Notes: a model not told the origin generated them from the letters alone. 64,000 nucleotides of DNA from Alkaliphilus peptidifermentans DSM 18978 (GCF_900101495.1 NZ_FMUS01000015.1:43326-107325), one strand, 5' to 3'; counted from the first letter of the stretch, positions 34,218 through 43,606 are shown. Program-made: numbers and translations.

Positions 34218-35312
34218 ATGCATAATAAGTATAAGATTTCTGGCTATCAATTAATATTGTTAATCATATTAACAAACCTCTCAACAACTGTGCTTTATAT
34301 CCCTGGAGGAGAAACAACTTCACTTGTTCGTCAAACTGCTTGGCTATCTTTCATATTAGCCACTTGTATTACTGCCCTTTTATGCTATTTACCTTTAGCA
34401 GATTTAGGTTCAAAGTATCCTAATATGTCATTTATAGGCTATAGTCAGTTGATTATGGGCAAATATATAGGAAAGTTTTTTAGTATCCTCTTTTTATATT
34501 ATGTTTTCATATTACATAGCTGGGGGCTACTTGAACTAGGAAATTTCTTTCATATATTCTTGCCTGAAACTCCCCTCGCTTTTAACTTGATCCTATTTTC
34601 CCTGTTGGTTGCTTATTGTGTCAGAAAAGGACTAGAAGTCATTGGTAGATGTTCGGAATTTGTCTTTCCTATTGGATTATTGGCACTTCTAGTAATTATG
34701 TTTGCCAACTATCCTAATTATAATATTCAAAATCTACTACCTATTAACGAAAGTAGTCTCAATCACCATATTTTAGCAATCATCCCTGCTATGAGTTGGT
34801 TAACCATTGGTTATTTTTTTGCAGGGGTTACTTCCTCAGTAAATAACCCTGCTAAATTAAAGAAAAATACCATACTGGCAATTGGTTTAAGTGGATTAAT
34901 ATTATTAGCCTTTTCTTTTATTGCTCTTATGGTTTTTGGTCCAAAACCACTAGCCGATCTAAGTTACCCTCTCTTAACGATGTCTAGAACAGTTGTTTTT
35001 GAAGGGCTAGGAAGATTAGATATCATAATAATTGTTTTCTGGATTACCTGGATATTTATAAGAGTAGCATTTACTTCCTATGTACTTCTTGTAAATATCA
35101 CTGAGCTTTTTGGACTTTCAAATTATCGTTATTTGATAATTCCAGAAGCTATTATTGCAATCTCATATGCAATGTTTCATTATGATAACTATTTAGAGCA
35201 AGTTTACTATTATAATGTTGGTCATCTTTTTTATAATGCTATTCCTATTGGTATTCCACTTATTGTTTGGGTGGTTCACTTTATCAAATCCAGATATGAA
35301 GGGGTAAAATAA
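34218..35312 (+). CDS. gerKB: Germinant receptor B subunit, GerAB/ArcD/ProY permease
   Basis: A 364-residue permease-like integral membrane protein with ten hydrophobic helices, of the amino acid-polyamine-organocation fold. It senses the germinant in the GerA-type receptor. The N-terminus K-I-S-G-Y-Q-L-I-L-L-I-I-L-T-N-L is typical. AAGGAG precedes the ATG at 34218. It is transcribed away from gerKA-gerKC from a ~245-base shared promoter region and meets the small membrane protein gene head-on, only 19 bases apart. Confidence 0.92.
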   Translation: MHNKYKISGYQLILLIILTNLSTTVLYIPGGETTSLVRQTAWLSFILATCITALLCYLPLADLGSKYPNMSFIGYSQLIMGKYIGKFFSILFLYYVFILHSWGLLELGNFFHIFLPETPLAFNLILFSLLVAYCVRKGLEVIGRCSEFVFPIGLLALLVIMFANYPNYNIQNLLPINESSLNHHILAIIPAMSWLTIGYFFAGVTSSVNNPAKLKKNTILAIGLSGLILLAFSFIALMVFGPKPLADLSYPLLTMSRTVVFEGLGRLDIIIIVFWITWIFIRVAFTSYVLLVNITELFGLSNYRYLIIPEAIIAISYAMFHYDNYLEQVYYYNVGHLFYNAIPIGIPLIVWVVHFIKSRYEGVK

Positions 35313-35331
35313 TATTTGCTGAATTTAAATT

Positions 35332-35571
35332 TTATAAGTTATTATTAATTAGATAATTTTTCAACATGATCCATCCTGATTCCGACAGAATTTCTAATCT
35401 CTTAGTAGGATTAGGTAACTCCCATTGATAAATTAAACCAAAACTATATATCATTCCTATACTGAATAATAAAATAGAAAATATTAGATCTTTGTATAGC
35501 TTTTTTCTAATTAAAATTAGTACGTGTATGCCAACAATTATTATAAAGAACACGATAAGTGAAAAAACCAA
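35332..35571 (-). CDS. Small two-helix membrane protein next to gerKB (79 aa)
   Basis: A 79-residue protein with two hydrophobic helices (I-V-F-F-I-I-I-V-G-I-H-V-L-I-L-I and F-S-I-L-L-F-S-I-G-M-I-Y-S-F-G-L) joined by a short basic loop (R-K-K-L-Y-K-D), with a hydrophilic C-terminal tail ending in K-N-Y-L-I-N-N-N. Several ger operons encode such small D-type subunits that tune receptor response, so this may be one (inference). It is convergent with gerKB rather than in its operon, which weakens that link. No known domain. Confidence 0.55.
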   Translation of the reverse strand: MVFSLIVFFIIIVGIHVLILIRKKLYKDLIFSILLFSIGMIYSFGLIYQWELPNPTKRLEILSESGWIMLKNYLINNNL

Positions 35572-35843
35572 TTTTATCCCTCTATTCCTCTTTTTTATAT
35601 TAAGCCTAGAATTCTTTCAAGTTTCGTCTAACTATGGACACATATACTTTCATTTCTTCACTGATCACAGCAAGCTTTTTTCACAAGTGGTCTTCCCTGC
35701 TTACCCATCTTAAAGAAAAACCTTTGATTTACCAATAGGTCTTTGGCTTAAGATTAGAGATGATCTGCTTTGCTTACCTTCATGCTATACATCCTTCTTA
35801 TTTTTAATTTCTATACTAAATATTATCTACTTCGTACTGTTTT

Positions 35844-36236
35844 CTATTCTATTTGATTAAGATTAATGATATAGCCAATTCTTGAAGGATTGATAGGTTC
35901 TGTAGCTGAGCTTCCTTCCTCAACTATTTCAGTTTTTAGAGTATCTCCATTCCAATCTATAAAGGTTACTGTATATGGAATAACGATATCTATTGTGAAT
36001 GTGGGAAGCTTGCCTTCATAGGTGATTGTAATAACCTGTTTGTTTTCGACCCCACTGCTGTCAAAACCACTGATATGAGTTTCATTGATATCTAGGATTA
36101 TAGTAGGATTATCATTGTAATTACCTACTACTACCAGACCTGCTAAACTCAATGTTTGGTTTAAGTAATAGATGAGCTTTGTTGGTGGAACTTTTAGTTC
36201 TATGCTTTCTAAGACTACTAATTCAGCTACCTACGT
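35844..36236 (-). pseudogene. Fragment of a surface-protein Ig-like module
   Basis: Codons across this region reproduce, in one frame, about 125 residues of the 938-aa surface protein (its part at 46700-47090): V-P-P-T-K, Y-Y-L-N-Q-T-L, G-L-V-V-V-G-N-Y, E-T-H-I-S-G-F-D-S-S-G-V-E-N-K and E-G-S-S-A-T. Upstream the frame is closed by TAG near 36234; downstream the match breaks off after P-S-R-x-G-Y-I and ends in TAG. There is no signal peptide or RBS. It is a duplicated internal fragment, diverged by a modest number of changes. The adjoining 35572-35843 shows no recognised gene. Confidence 0.75.
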
Positions 36237-36264
36237 AGGTTTATAAAAACATAAAACACCAAAC

Positions 36265-36293
36265 AAAAAAAGGGCCTAATTCCTCCCCCCTTT
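36265..36293 (-). terminator. Probable terminator of the RpiR-family gene
   Basis: On the minus strand AAAGGG pairs with CCCTTT and runs into TTTTGTTT. The stem is short. Confidence 0.45.
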
Positions 36294-36373
36294 GATTTAA
36301 TCTATTTCTTCTCTATTAATTACCCCACATTCAGTTGTAAAGTTATAACATAGTCATAGTCTTACTCTTTGTA

Positions 36374-37156
36374 TCATAAGGTATTTTCATAGTTATCTCC
36401 CTGCCCTGTGTGACTAATCCTAATATTGGTTACTAATATCTGAACCAGTACATGTAAGCCAACTCTGGAAATTAAGTCATTATACTTTGTTGCTGTTTGA
36501 TCTGCAAAACAAAACATTTTGTAATTAGCTATTTTCTGCAAGGTATTATTGGTAAATGAAGTCATTGCTATTACATCTATATTTCTTAGTCTAGCAGTTT
36601 TAGCTAGAGTTAGAATCTTTTCAGTCTCTCCAGATAAAGAAATTACCACAATAGCCTCATCTTCAGCCATAGAATCTCCTAGTACATCTACTATATTTGG
36701 GTCCTCTATAAGTATTGCTTTAATGTGTAACAAAGCAAGTCTTGAGCTCAACATACTTGCTATTGGGCCAGACGCCCCCCTACCAATTATGTACACTATT
36801 CTTGAATTTAGTAACTTGTTAACTATTTTGTTTATATTCTCAGGGTTTTGAAGGGATATAGTGTTGCTTACCTCACTATTTAGATTACTTAAAATATCTT
36901 CATAGGGTATGCTTTCCTTTTTGGATCTCTTTTCATCTAAATAACCTCTTACATAATACTTAAGTTCACTATACCCTTCAAAACCTACTCTTTTTGATAA
37001 GTTGATAATTGAGGTTTTTGATACAAATAAGACATCTGCCAGTTCACTTGCAGTTGAATCACGAACCTTTTTGGGATTCTTCAATATATATTCCACTATA
37101 TTTTTTTCCATATCAGTAAGTTCGTTATATCTTTCTGTTAATTTATTTAAACTCAA
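36374..37156 (-). CDS. MurR/RpiR-family transcriptional regulator
   Basis: A 260-residue regulator: an N-terminal HTH_6 domain (S-A-S-E-L-A-D-V-L-F-V-S-K-T-S-I-I-N-L-S-K-R-V, residues about 35-58) and a C-terminal SIS sugar-phosphate-binding domain (I-V-Y-I-I-G-R-G-A-S-G-P-I-A near 118; V-V-I-S-L-S-G-E-T-E-K near 170). The start is TTG at 37156 behind GAGGAG. It lies downstream of nagA in the amino-sugar PTS cluster and most likely senses a phosphorylated amino sugar such as GlcNAc-6-P or GlcN-6-P and controls the cluster. Confidence 0.9.
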   Translation of the reverse strand: MSLNKLTERYNELTDMEKNIVEYILKNPKKVRDSTASELADVLFVSKTSIINLSKRVGFEGYSELKYYVRGYLDEKRSKKESIPYEDILSNLNSEVSNTISLQNPENINKIVNKLLNSRIVYIIGRGASGPIASMLSSRLALLHIKAILIEDPNIVDVLGDSMAEDEAIVVISLSGETEKILTLAKTARLRNIDVIAMTSFTNNTLQKIANYKMFCFADQTATKYNDLISRVGLHVLVQILVTNIRISHTGQGDNYENTL

Positions 37157-37347
37157 TTATCTCAGCTCCTCTAAAAAAGTAGTTACTATCCTACAATAAT
37201 TTTAAACTTTATATATTTTAATCTATATCTATTTTACCATATGAGTAAAAAAAGAATGATCATATATTTGAAATAAATTCATAGGAATATTCTACTTATA
37301 CCTGCCGAAATAAACTCAAATAAGTAGTATTTCATTAATTATAATTG

Positions 37348-37391
37348 AAACACCCAACTCAAAGTATCAAAATACTATGGACTGGGTGTTT
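37348..37391 (-). terminator. Terminator after nagA
   Basis: AAACACCCA and TGGGTGTTT form the outer stem, with an inner AGTAT/ATACT stem, immediately past the nagA stop. Confidence 0.7.
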
Positions 37392-37395
37392 AGCT

Positions 37396-38586
37396 TTAGT
37401 CTAACTCTTGCTTAATCCCTTGAAGAAAAACATCTTGAAGATTCCAGTCACTATCTATAACAAGTAAGTCTGCATCTTTTCCTACTTCTATTGAACCCTT
37501 TTTATCATAGACACCAATGTATTTTGCTGGGTTTTCCGATGCTATTTTAGCAATATCGCCTATAGAAGCATTTACGTTGTTAATTATATTTTTGACTGAA
37601 TCTAAATAACTGAGCTCTAGATTTTTCACCTTTTCGTAATCGTACTTATTTATACGTTCTGAGATGCCCTCATCATAGACTAAGTTTACATATTCACCAT
37701 CTGGTCTAAATGTACATTTACGAATATAGTGGTGGAAAGGTTCTTTGACATGGGCTAACCCAGTGGAGTCAGAAGACAGTAAAATGCCCTCGGGACCTTT
37801 TAGCTTAAACATTATTTTAAATGCTTCATGGGATACAGTTTTTCCTGTTTGTTTAGCAAACTCAGCATACATATCATCAAAATACATAGCTGCCCCTGCT
37901 ACCCCTAATCTCCTGTGATGAAAGCCCCTCATCCCACTAAAGGTATGGGTAAATCCACCCAAGCCATAATCCTTTAAATCCCTAATGTCTTCGAACTCTG
38001 CGGCACTATGGCCTACGGAAACTTGTATGCCTTCTTTGTTTACATACTTGATAAATTCTAAAGACCCTTCCAGCTCTGGGGCTATGGTAATTAACTTAAC
38101 ATTCTCTTTACCTCCACTTTGAAAGAAATCTTCAAGTATTTCGATGGAAGGATTTATACAATGCTCCTCTTTTTGCATACCTTTAAATTCTTTATTTATG
38201 AATGGTCCTTCTAAGTGAAAACCTAGGACTTGTGATCCTTTTTCAGGCTTCCAATTATCAATAGCTGCTTTTCCGGAGACAAGATGGGATTTAATATAGT
38301 CCAAAGCATCGGTTCCTGTGGTTGCTAAATAAGATGTTACTCCTATTTTGACTAATTCTTTGGACATATTTTCTAGGGATTTTTCTGTGCCCTCGTACCA
38401 AAAGGATCCTGTAGCCCAACCATGAATGTGAATATCAATAAAGCCAGGAACTATAACTTTATCTTTGTAGTCTATAAATTTACCTTCAGTATCTTCATAT
38501 ATACCATGAATTTTACCATCAACTATTTTTATATATCCTTTTACAAAACCTTGAGGTGTGTAAATCTTCTCTGAATACAGAAACAT
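37396..38586 (-). CDS. nagA: N-acetylglucosamine-6-phosphate deacetylase
   Basis: A 396-residue amidohydrolase that removes acetate from GlcNAc-6-P, feeding glucosamine-6-P to NagB. The metal-binding motif D-I-H-I-H-G is near residue 51, H-L-E-G-P-F near 124, V-S-V-G-H-S near 190, T-H-T-F-S-G-M near 215, and the catalytic Asp in L-L-S-S-D-S-T near 275. The length is normal. It follows the GH4 gene by 13 bases on the same strand and is followed by a terminator, so the unit is IIBC-GH4-nagA. AAGGGGGG precedes the ATG at 38586. Confidence 0.95.
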   Translation of the reverse strand: MFLYSEKIYTPQGFVKGYIKIVDGKIHGIYEDTEGKFIDYKDKVIVPGFIDIHIHGWATGSFWYEGTEKSLENMSKELVKIGVTSYLATTGTDALDYIKSHLVSGKAAIDNWKPEKGSQVLGFHLEGPFINKEFKGMQKEEHCINPSIEILEDFFQSGGKENVKLITIAPELEGSLEFIKYVNKEGIQVSVGHSAAEFEDIRDLKDYGLGGFTHTFSGMRGFHHRRLGVAGAAMYFDDMYAEFAKQTGKTVSHEAFKIMFKLKGPEGILLSSDSTGLAHVKEPFHHYIRKCTFRPDGEYVNLVYDEGISERINKYDYEKVKNLELSYLDSVKNIINNVNASIGDIAKIASENPAKYIGVYDKKGSIEVGKDADLLVIDSDWNLQDVFLQGIKQELD

Positions 38587-38599
38587 TTAAATCCCCCCT

Positions 38600-39928
38600 T
38601 TACTTTAAAATCCAGTACTCCTTGTTCACTTCCATTAAATCATCTAATATAGCCTTTGCCTTATTTGGATCTACAACTGTACGGTTAATAGTAAGAGCTT
38701 GAAGGGCTTTTCCATAATTCTCTTCCAAGCAAGCTTCCGCAGTTAGTCTTTCATATGCATACTGGCCTTCTAGTAAAGCTTTATAGAAAACATCTACTTC
38801 TCCACAAACGTAACCTTTTGCTCCCTTTGCCCCTAGTTCTCCAGGTGTTTCGACCATTGCATCTGCTGGTAAGTTTGGAATTATGTCTTTATTTTTCACC
38901 ATCACAACAAAAACTTTATTTAGGTCATAAGCAATGGATTCTGCAACCTCAACCATCATATTTCCATGAACTTCACCTACGAGTAGTGGTAAACCTTCTA
39001 AAGAATTTTGCTCTGCAGCCTTTTTACATATATCAAGAATTTTAACTTCCCTACCAATAGCAGCTTCATCTACTCTTGTAAATTCAGGGTTACTTTCTGC
39101 TACTATTTCACTTGGGAAGAAATAATATTGTAGATAGGTGTTTGGCAAATGATCAGGAAAATATGATAACATCTTGTTGACTCTCTTGTATGTTTCTAGC
39201 CAAGAAGGATCTCTTTGTTCAGCATTGAAGGGCTTAAACTCATGGTTAGTTAGATAATCCTTTAACTGTGGCAGCATATCAACACCTGTCTTGGTATTAT
39301 AAAGCTTAGTAAACCAACCAAAGTGGTTTAGCCCAAAATACCTCGGTTCTAAATCGTACATATCTACATCTAGTATTTTTGCGAAAGATTTAATCATTGA
39401 ATAGGGCTGGTCACATATATTTAATATTTTCTTATCATCAGGGAAAGCTTTATCCAACGCAACTGAAACAATGGCAGCCGGATTTGTATAGTTTAATATC
39501 CAAGCATCTGGAGCCCATTGCCTGACTTTTTCAACCATATGAATCATTGGCCTAATTGATCTCATTCCATAGGCAAAGCCACCTGGACCACATGTCTCTT
39601 GGCCAACTAGTCCATGTTTTAGCGGAATCTTTTCATCATAACTACGCATTGGTGCTCCACCTACACGCATTTGAACAAATACATAGTCAGTTCCAATATA
39701 TGCCTCATCTTCTTCAACTGTGAAGGTTAGTTCAACCCCAGGGTAATGCTCTTCCATAACCAGCCTAATATAATCTTTTTGGATATCTAATCTGCTTTTA
39801 TCTATGTCAAATAACACTAATTTCTTTAGAGGAAATCTCTCTTTTAAATTCACTAAACTGCCTATTAATGCCGGAGTTCTGGTACTTCCAGCGCCAACGA
39901 TTGTAACTGCTAATGGTTTACGGTTCAA
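38600..39928 (-). CDS. GH4 family NAD/Mn-dependent 6-phospho-glycosidase
   Basis: A 442-residue glycosidase of family 4, which uses NAD and a divalent metal in an oxidation-elimination mechanism on phosphorylated sugars. Visible: the Rossmann start V-T-I-V-G-A-G-S-T-R-T-P, Q-M-R-V-G-G near 90, E-T-C-G-P-G-G near 116, the metal-binding Cys in N-I-C-D-Q-P near 174, and His in G-L-N-H-F-G-W near 202. It most resembles 6-phospho-alpha-glucosidases (GlvA/MalH). A GTG at 39937 overlaps the AAGGAG site, so I prefer TTG at 39928, ten bases downstream of it. Partners nagA and nagB hint at an N-acetylglucosamine-containing substrate. Confidence 0.85.
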   Translation of the reverse strand: MNRKPLAVTIVGAGSTRTPALIGSLVNLKERFPLKKLVLFDIDKSRLDIQKDYIRLVMEEHYPGVELTFTVEEDEAYIGTDYVFVQMRVGGAPMRSYDEKIPLKHGLVGQETCGPGGFAYGMRSIRPMIHMVEKVRQWAPDAWILNYTNPAAIVSVALDKAFPDDKKILNICDQPYSMIKSFAKILDVDMYDLEPRYFGLNHFGWFTKLYNTKTGVDMLPQLKDYLTNHEFKPFNAEQRDPSWLETYKRVNKMLSYFPDHLPNTYLQYYFFPSEIVAESNPEFTRVDEAAIGREVKILDICKKAAEQNSLEGLPLLVGEVHGNMMVEVAESIAYDLNKVFVVMVKNKDIIPNLPADAMVETPGELGAKGAKGYVCGEVDVFYKALLEGQYAYERLTAEACLEENYGKALQALTINRTVVDPNKAKAILDDLMEVNKEYWILK

Positions 39929-40064
39929 GTATGTCACTCTCCTTAGTATCTAATGCTCATTCTAATCAATATCATTATTGGTGTAGCAAATTCATAGTTT
40001 TTAAACCTTAATTTCGAATTTTAATTTCTTTTTATTTTCGGTAAAAAATCCTTGATATCCATTT

Positions 40065-40106
40065 TAAAAGGGATATAGTGGCTAACCTTTTACCCACTAT
40101 AACCCC
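40065..40106 (-). terminator. Intercistronic hairpin between PTS IIBC and GH4 genes
   Basis: On the minus strand GGGGTTATAGTGG pairs with CCACTATATCCC (two mismatches) and is followed by TTTT. It may reduce transcription into the enzyme genes. Confidence 0.6.
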
Positions 40107-40131
40107 TTATTAACTTTTGTTAATCCGTTTA

Positions 40132-41718
40132 CTAAAGTGGTACTTGTTTGTCTACTGCCATTTGTTTATCTACTGCGTTTTTAACAAATTCAACATTTGG
40201 TCCAAATACTATGTGGATATGGTTTTTAGCTGGGAAGAATACTCCAGATGTTCCTGAATCTTTAAGTCTTTCCTTGTCAACAGCATGCATATCATTTAAA
40301 TCAATTCTTAATCTAGTAACACAGTTTTCCACACTTAGAATGTTTGACTTACCCCCAATGGCTTCAATAACAATTCTAGCCACTTCGTCATAGTTTTTAT
40401 CTCTAAGCAGTGTGTTATCAGCTAGTTCTTCATCTTCACGACCTGGGGTGGCGATATTCCACTTTACAATCGCCCAGGCAAATACATAGTAGGTTACTAT
40501 TGCTAAAGGTATACCTACTATTAGCAAGTTGTACCACCTAGTATTTTCGTAAAGCAGTCCGAATATGGCAAAGTCAAAAATCGTTCCTCTAATATATCCA
40601 ACAGCTGTACCCATTAAAGCAAGGGCAACTGCTCCTGTAGCTGCTAAAACTACATATGTAACATAAAGCAATGGCGCAATGAATAAGAATGAGAATTCCA
40701 TTGGCTCCGTAATGTTACCTAAAAATGGCGTTAATACCATAGTGAAAATAATACCTTTTACTAGGGGTTTGTTTTTAGCATAGGATGTTCTGTACATTGC
40801 AAGACCAATTGCAGGAATCATAAATAGTGTAACAAGCATTTGATTTTGTGCCATAAATCTTGTTAAATCAGGTACCATAGCCCAAGCTTCATGCTCAGGT
40901 CCTAATTCAAACAGAATCTTGTTTAGTGCAGGTAATACTCCAACAAAGCTTTCTCCTTCGATTAAGTAAGTACCTCCTGCTGGTGTAAATCTTAGTAATG
41001 AACTCCATACATGGTGAAGTCCAAATGGAATCAGTAGTCGTACCATTACGATGTTAATAAACACGCCTATCGGTCCACTTAGAATTATTGAAGACATTGA
41101 GATTAGTGCTTTTGTAATGTATTGCCATAAAAATGGTATAACTAGACCAACACCCATTGTAGCTCCGATAGAAGCAATTGGTACAAATTTCTTTCCACTA
41201 AAGAATGCAAAAGCTACAGGTAGTTGAATCTCATGAAAACGATCAGTCATCTTAGCTGCTAATAATCCACTTATGATACCACCTAGTGCCTCAAGTCGTA
41301 AGGTTTGAATTCCAAGAACCATACCTTGACCTAATTGGGCCATTTCGCTTGCTGGGGCTAAGTTGCCTGTAGTTTTTAACCATACATTGATGGTTCCATT
41401 TAAAATAAGGTAAGATACAATGGAAGAAAAAACTGCAATACCCTTTTCTTTTCTTGATACACCATAAGCCACACCCATGGCAAAAAGTACAGGAATATTA
41501 CTAAATATAACACTGGCAATATCCCTTAGACCTATAAGTATCTGTTGAAGAACTTCGTTTCCTAAAAATGGAAGCCTTGCAATCATATAGCCTTGCACTA
41601 GCGCACTGGCTAGTCCTAAGACCATTCCCACAGGAGCCATTACAGCGATGGGTAATAACAATGAGCGGCCAAATCTTTGAATCTCTTCACTAAACCTTTC
41701 TCTTTTTCCCTTTGACAT
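40132..41718 (-). CDS. PTS transporter subunit IIBC, glucose/alpha-glucoside/GlcNAc superfamily
   Basis: A 528-residue sugar permease and phosphotransfer protein. The IIC domain (residues about 10-430) has around ten membrane helices, with the substrate-loop segment G-N-I-T-E-P-M-E-F-S-F-L-F near 345 and L-H-H-V-W near 245. The IIB domain (about 450-528) carries the phosphorylated Cys in E-N-C-V-T-R-L-R near 475. It is closest to the GlvC/MalP-like alpha-glucoside type. I chose the ATG at 41718, twelve bases after GGGGA; the GTG at 41730 sits against that site. IIA is encoded separately upstream, and the GH4 enzyme and nagA follow. Confidence 0.9.
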   Translation of the reverse strand: MSKGKRERFSEEIQRFGRSLLLPIAVMAPVGMVLGLASALVQGYMIARLPFLGNEVLQQILIGLRDIASVIFSNIPVLFAMGVAYGVSRKEKGIAVFSSIVSYLILNGTINVWLKTTGNLAPASEMAQLGQGMVLGIQTLRLEALGGIISGLLAAKMTDRFHEIQLPVAFAFFSGKKFVPIASIGATMGVGLVIPFLWQYITKALISMSSIILSGPIGVFINIVMVRLLIPFGLHHVWSSLLRFTPAGGTYLIEGESFVGVLPALNKILFELGPEHEAWAMVPDLTRFMAQNQMLVTLFMIPAIGLAMYRTSYAKNKPLVKGIIFTMVLTPFLGNITEPMEFSFLFIAPLLYVTYVVLAATGAVALALMGTAVGYIRGTIFDFAIFGLLYENTRWYNLLIVGIPLAIVTYYVFAWAIVKWNIATPGREDEELADNTLLRDKNYDEVARIVIEAIGGKSNILSVENCVTRLRIDLNDMHAVDKERLKDSGTSGVFFPAKNHIHIVFGPNVEFVKNAVDKQMAVDKQVPL

Positions 41719-41877
41719 ACTAACACTCACTCCCCTAATAGTAATAAATTATTTCTCTTTCGTTTATTACTGTAATACAGGAACAAAAATTATACAACGC
41801 AATTTGGTCGTTTAAGTCTAAGTGCTGGTGTTTTTACTTCGGTCACTTCCAGTGACTTTGGTCCAGGATACTCAAAT

Positions 41878-41941
41878 TAAAAACCCAGATATTCGCCTTT
41901 GAAGAATTCGCGAGTACTGGGCTTAATTTATATTGGTACTA
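41878..41941 (-). terminator. Terminator of the IIA gene
   Basis: AAGCCCAG pairs with CTGGGTTT at the base of a long imperfect hairpin with an inner CGCG/CGC stem and ends in TTTTTAATTT. It begins three bases past the IIA stop. Confidence 0.7.
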
Positions 41942-41944
41942 ATA

Positions 41945-42433
41945 TTATTCTACTTCCATGATAACAGAGTCAAGGGACTCCACAGTTCCAAGATTTTTTT
42001 TAATATTATACTGTTTTTCCTCAGAGTTTGTAATTACAACTGGGCTTATAAGGGACTTTACTCTACTTCCAATTAGCTCCATGTCAAACTCCAGCAATTT
42101 CTGACCCATCTTTACTAAATCCCCATTTTTAATGTGGCCAGTAAACCCATTTCCTTTAAGTTCAACTGTATCTAGTCCAACATGTATTAAAATTTCTACT
42201 CCATTATCACTTTTGATACCGATTGCATGCTTTGTCTCAAAGAAACATATTATTTCACCATTAACTGGTGAGTAAATGACACCTTCTGTTGGCTCTATAG
42301 CAACACCATCTCCAAGTAGTTTCTGAGAAAAAACAGGATCTGGCACCTGTTCAATTGGAATTACTTCACCCCTTAGGGGTGCAAATATCTTTACTGGCTT
42401 TTCGTCAGTTTTTTTCTTAAAAATGCTAAGCAA
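41945..42433 (-). CDS. PTS glucose-type IIA component
   Basis: A 162-residue cytoplasmic phosphocarrier of the Crr family. The phosphorylated His is in V-E-I-L-I-H-V-G-L-D-T-V-E-L near residue 89, with the supporting His in F-E-T-K-H-A-I-G near 74. It passes phosphate from HPr to the IIB domain of the neighbouring IIBC protein. The start is TTG at 42433, six bases after AAGGGGAG. It is separated from the IIBC gene by a terminator at 41878-41941, so it may be expressed apart from it, or read-through may couple them. nagB is divergent. Confidence 0.92.
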   Translation of the reverse strand: MLSIFKKKTDEKPVKIFAPLRGEVIPIEQVPDPVFSQKLLGDGVAIEPTEGVIYSPVNGEIICFFETKHAIGIKSDNGVEILIHVGLDTVELKGNGFTGHIKNGDLVKMGQKLLEFDMELIGSRVKSLISPVVITNSEEKQYNIKKNLGTVESLDSVIMEVE

Positions 42434-42556
42434 TTAAATCTCCCCTTTTAGTATTCTTTTTTCCATTATACTTTGTATTATATGATAGTCAATACATAGC
42501 CCGGATTAATAAACTGTCAATGGTCACAACTTATGATTTTGGTAAGTTTAATTGAG

Positions 42557-42586
42557 TTGACCGTCTTCTAACTGGTATGATATTAT
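42557..42586 (+). promoter_or_regulatory. Sigma-A promoter of nagB
   Basis: TTGACC, an 18-base spacer and TATTAT, 55 bases before the nagB ATG. The RpiR regulator of the cluster may act here; I see no clear operator. Confidence 0.6.
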
Positions 42587-42640
42587 CCTTTTTAATAAAA
42601 CTATTGAACATACTAATTGGCAGAAATGAGGTCATGAATT

Positions 42641-43426
42641 ATGAAAATTATTTGTACAAAAGACTATCAGTCCATGTGTAGAGTCGGGGCAAATATACTT
42701 TCTGCTCAAATTATACTAAATCCCAAAAGCGTCTTGGGATTAGCAACTGGTTCCACACCTTTAGGTGTATACAATCAACTGGTAGATTGGTATAAAAAAG
42801 GCGACTTGGACTTTTCCCAGATTAAATCTGTGAATTTAGATGAATATTGTGGTCTATCAAAAAATAATAAGCAAAGCTATTATTGCTACATGTATGAGAA
42901 CTTCTTTAAGCACATAAATATTGATTCAAATAGTACCTTTATTCCTAATGGCATGGAAAAAAACGTAGACAGCGAGTGTCAAAGATATGACAGTATAGTT
43001 AGAAAACTCGGGGGTGTTGACTATCAACTACTGGGGGTAGGACATAATGGGCATATAGGATTCAATGAACCACATACATCCTTTGAAAAAGAGACTCATT
43101 GTGTAAAACTAGCCGATAAAACCATAGAAGCCAATTCTAGGTTTTTCAATTCTATAAAGGAAGTACCAACACACGCGTATACCATGGGTATCAAGAGTAT
43201 TATGAAAGCAAAAAAAATTCTCCTTCTAGTTAGTGGCGAAAGCAAGGCGGAAATTCTGTATGAGGTGCTTTTTGGTCCTATAGTTCCAACAGTTCCAGCC
43301 TCTATACTTCAGCTTCATAACGATCTGACAATAATAGCTGACAAGCCGGCTCTAACTGTAATATCCGAAAAATTTTCAGGTTGTAAAAATCCACCATCGG
43401 ATGCGCAAAATCTGTTGCCTACGTAA
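42641..43426 (+). CDS. nagB: Glucosamine-6-phosphate deaminase
   Basis: A 261-residue isomerase/deaminase turning GlcN-6-P into fructose-6-P and ammonia. Motifs: G-L-A-T-G-S-T-P-L-G (near 38), N-L-D-E-Y-C-G-L (near 68, catalytic Asp) and G-V-G-H-N-G-H-I-G-F-N-E-P (near 135, catalytic His and Glu). The length is normal. It is transcribed divergently from the PTS IIA gene, with its own sigma-A promoter at 42557-42586 and a GAGGT site. It completes the path PTS import - GH4 cleavage - deacetylation (NagA) - deamination to glycolysis. Confidence 0.95.
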   Translation: MKIICTKDYQSMCRVGANILSAQIILNPKSVLGLATGSTPLGVYNQLVDWYKKGDLDFSQIKSVNLDEYCGLSKNNKQSYYCYMYENFFKHINIDSNSTFIPNGMEKNVDSECQRYDSIVRKLGGVDYQLLGVGHNGHIGFNEPHTSFEKETHCVKLADKTIEANSRFFNSIKEVPTHAYTMGIKSIMKAKKILLLVSGESKAEILYEVLFGPIVPTVPASILQLHNDLTIIADKPALTVISEKFSGCKNPPSDAQNLLPT

Positions 43427-43458
43427 GTTAGATTTGTCAAAATTTCTTGCGACTTAAC

Positions 43459-43488
43459 GAAAAAAAGGACCAGTTTTTCACTGGTCCC
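43459..43488 (-). terminator. Terminator of the alpha/beta hydrolase gene (also past nagB)
   Basis: GGACCAGT pairs with ACTGGTCC. The T-run (seven T) follows on the minus strand, so it mainly serves the hydrolase transcript; it may also stop nagB read-through. Confidence 0.65.
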
Positions 43489-43606
43489 AAAAGCATCCCT
43501 TAGCAATGGAAAGCATCAATAGGGAGCTAATTGTCAATGATCAAGTTTTATTTATACTTCACATAACTCCAATCAAGTCAATAACCTCTAATATACCTTT
43601 TCCAGA

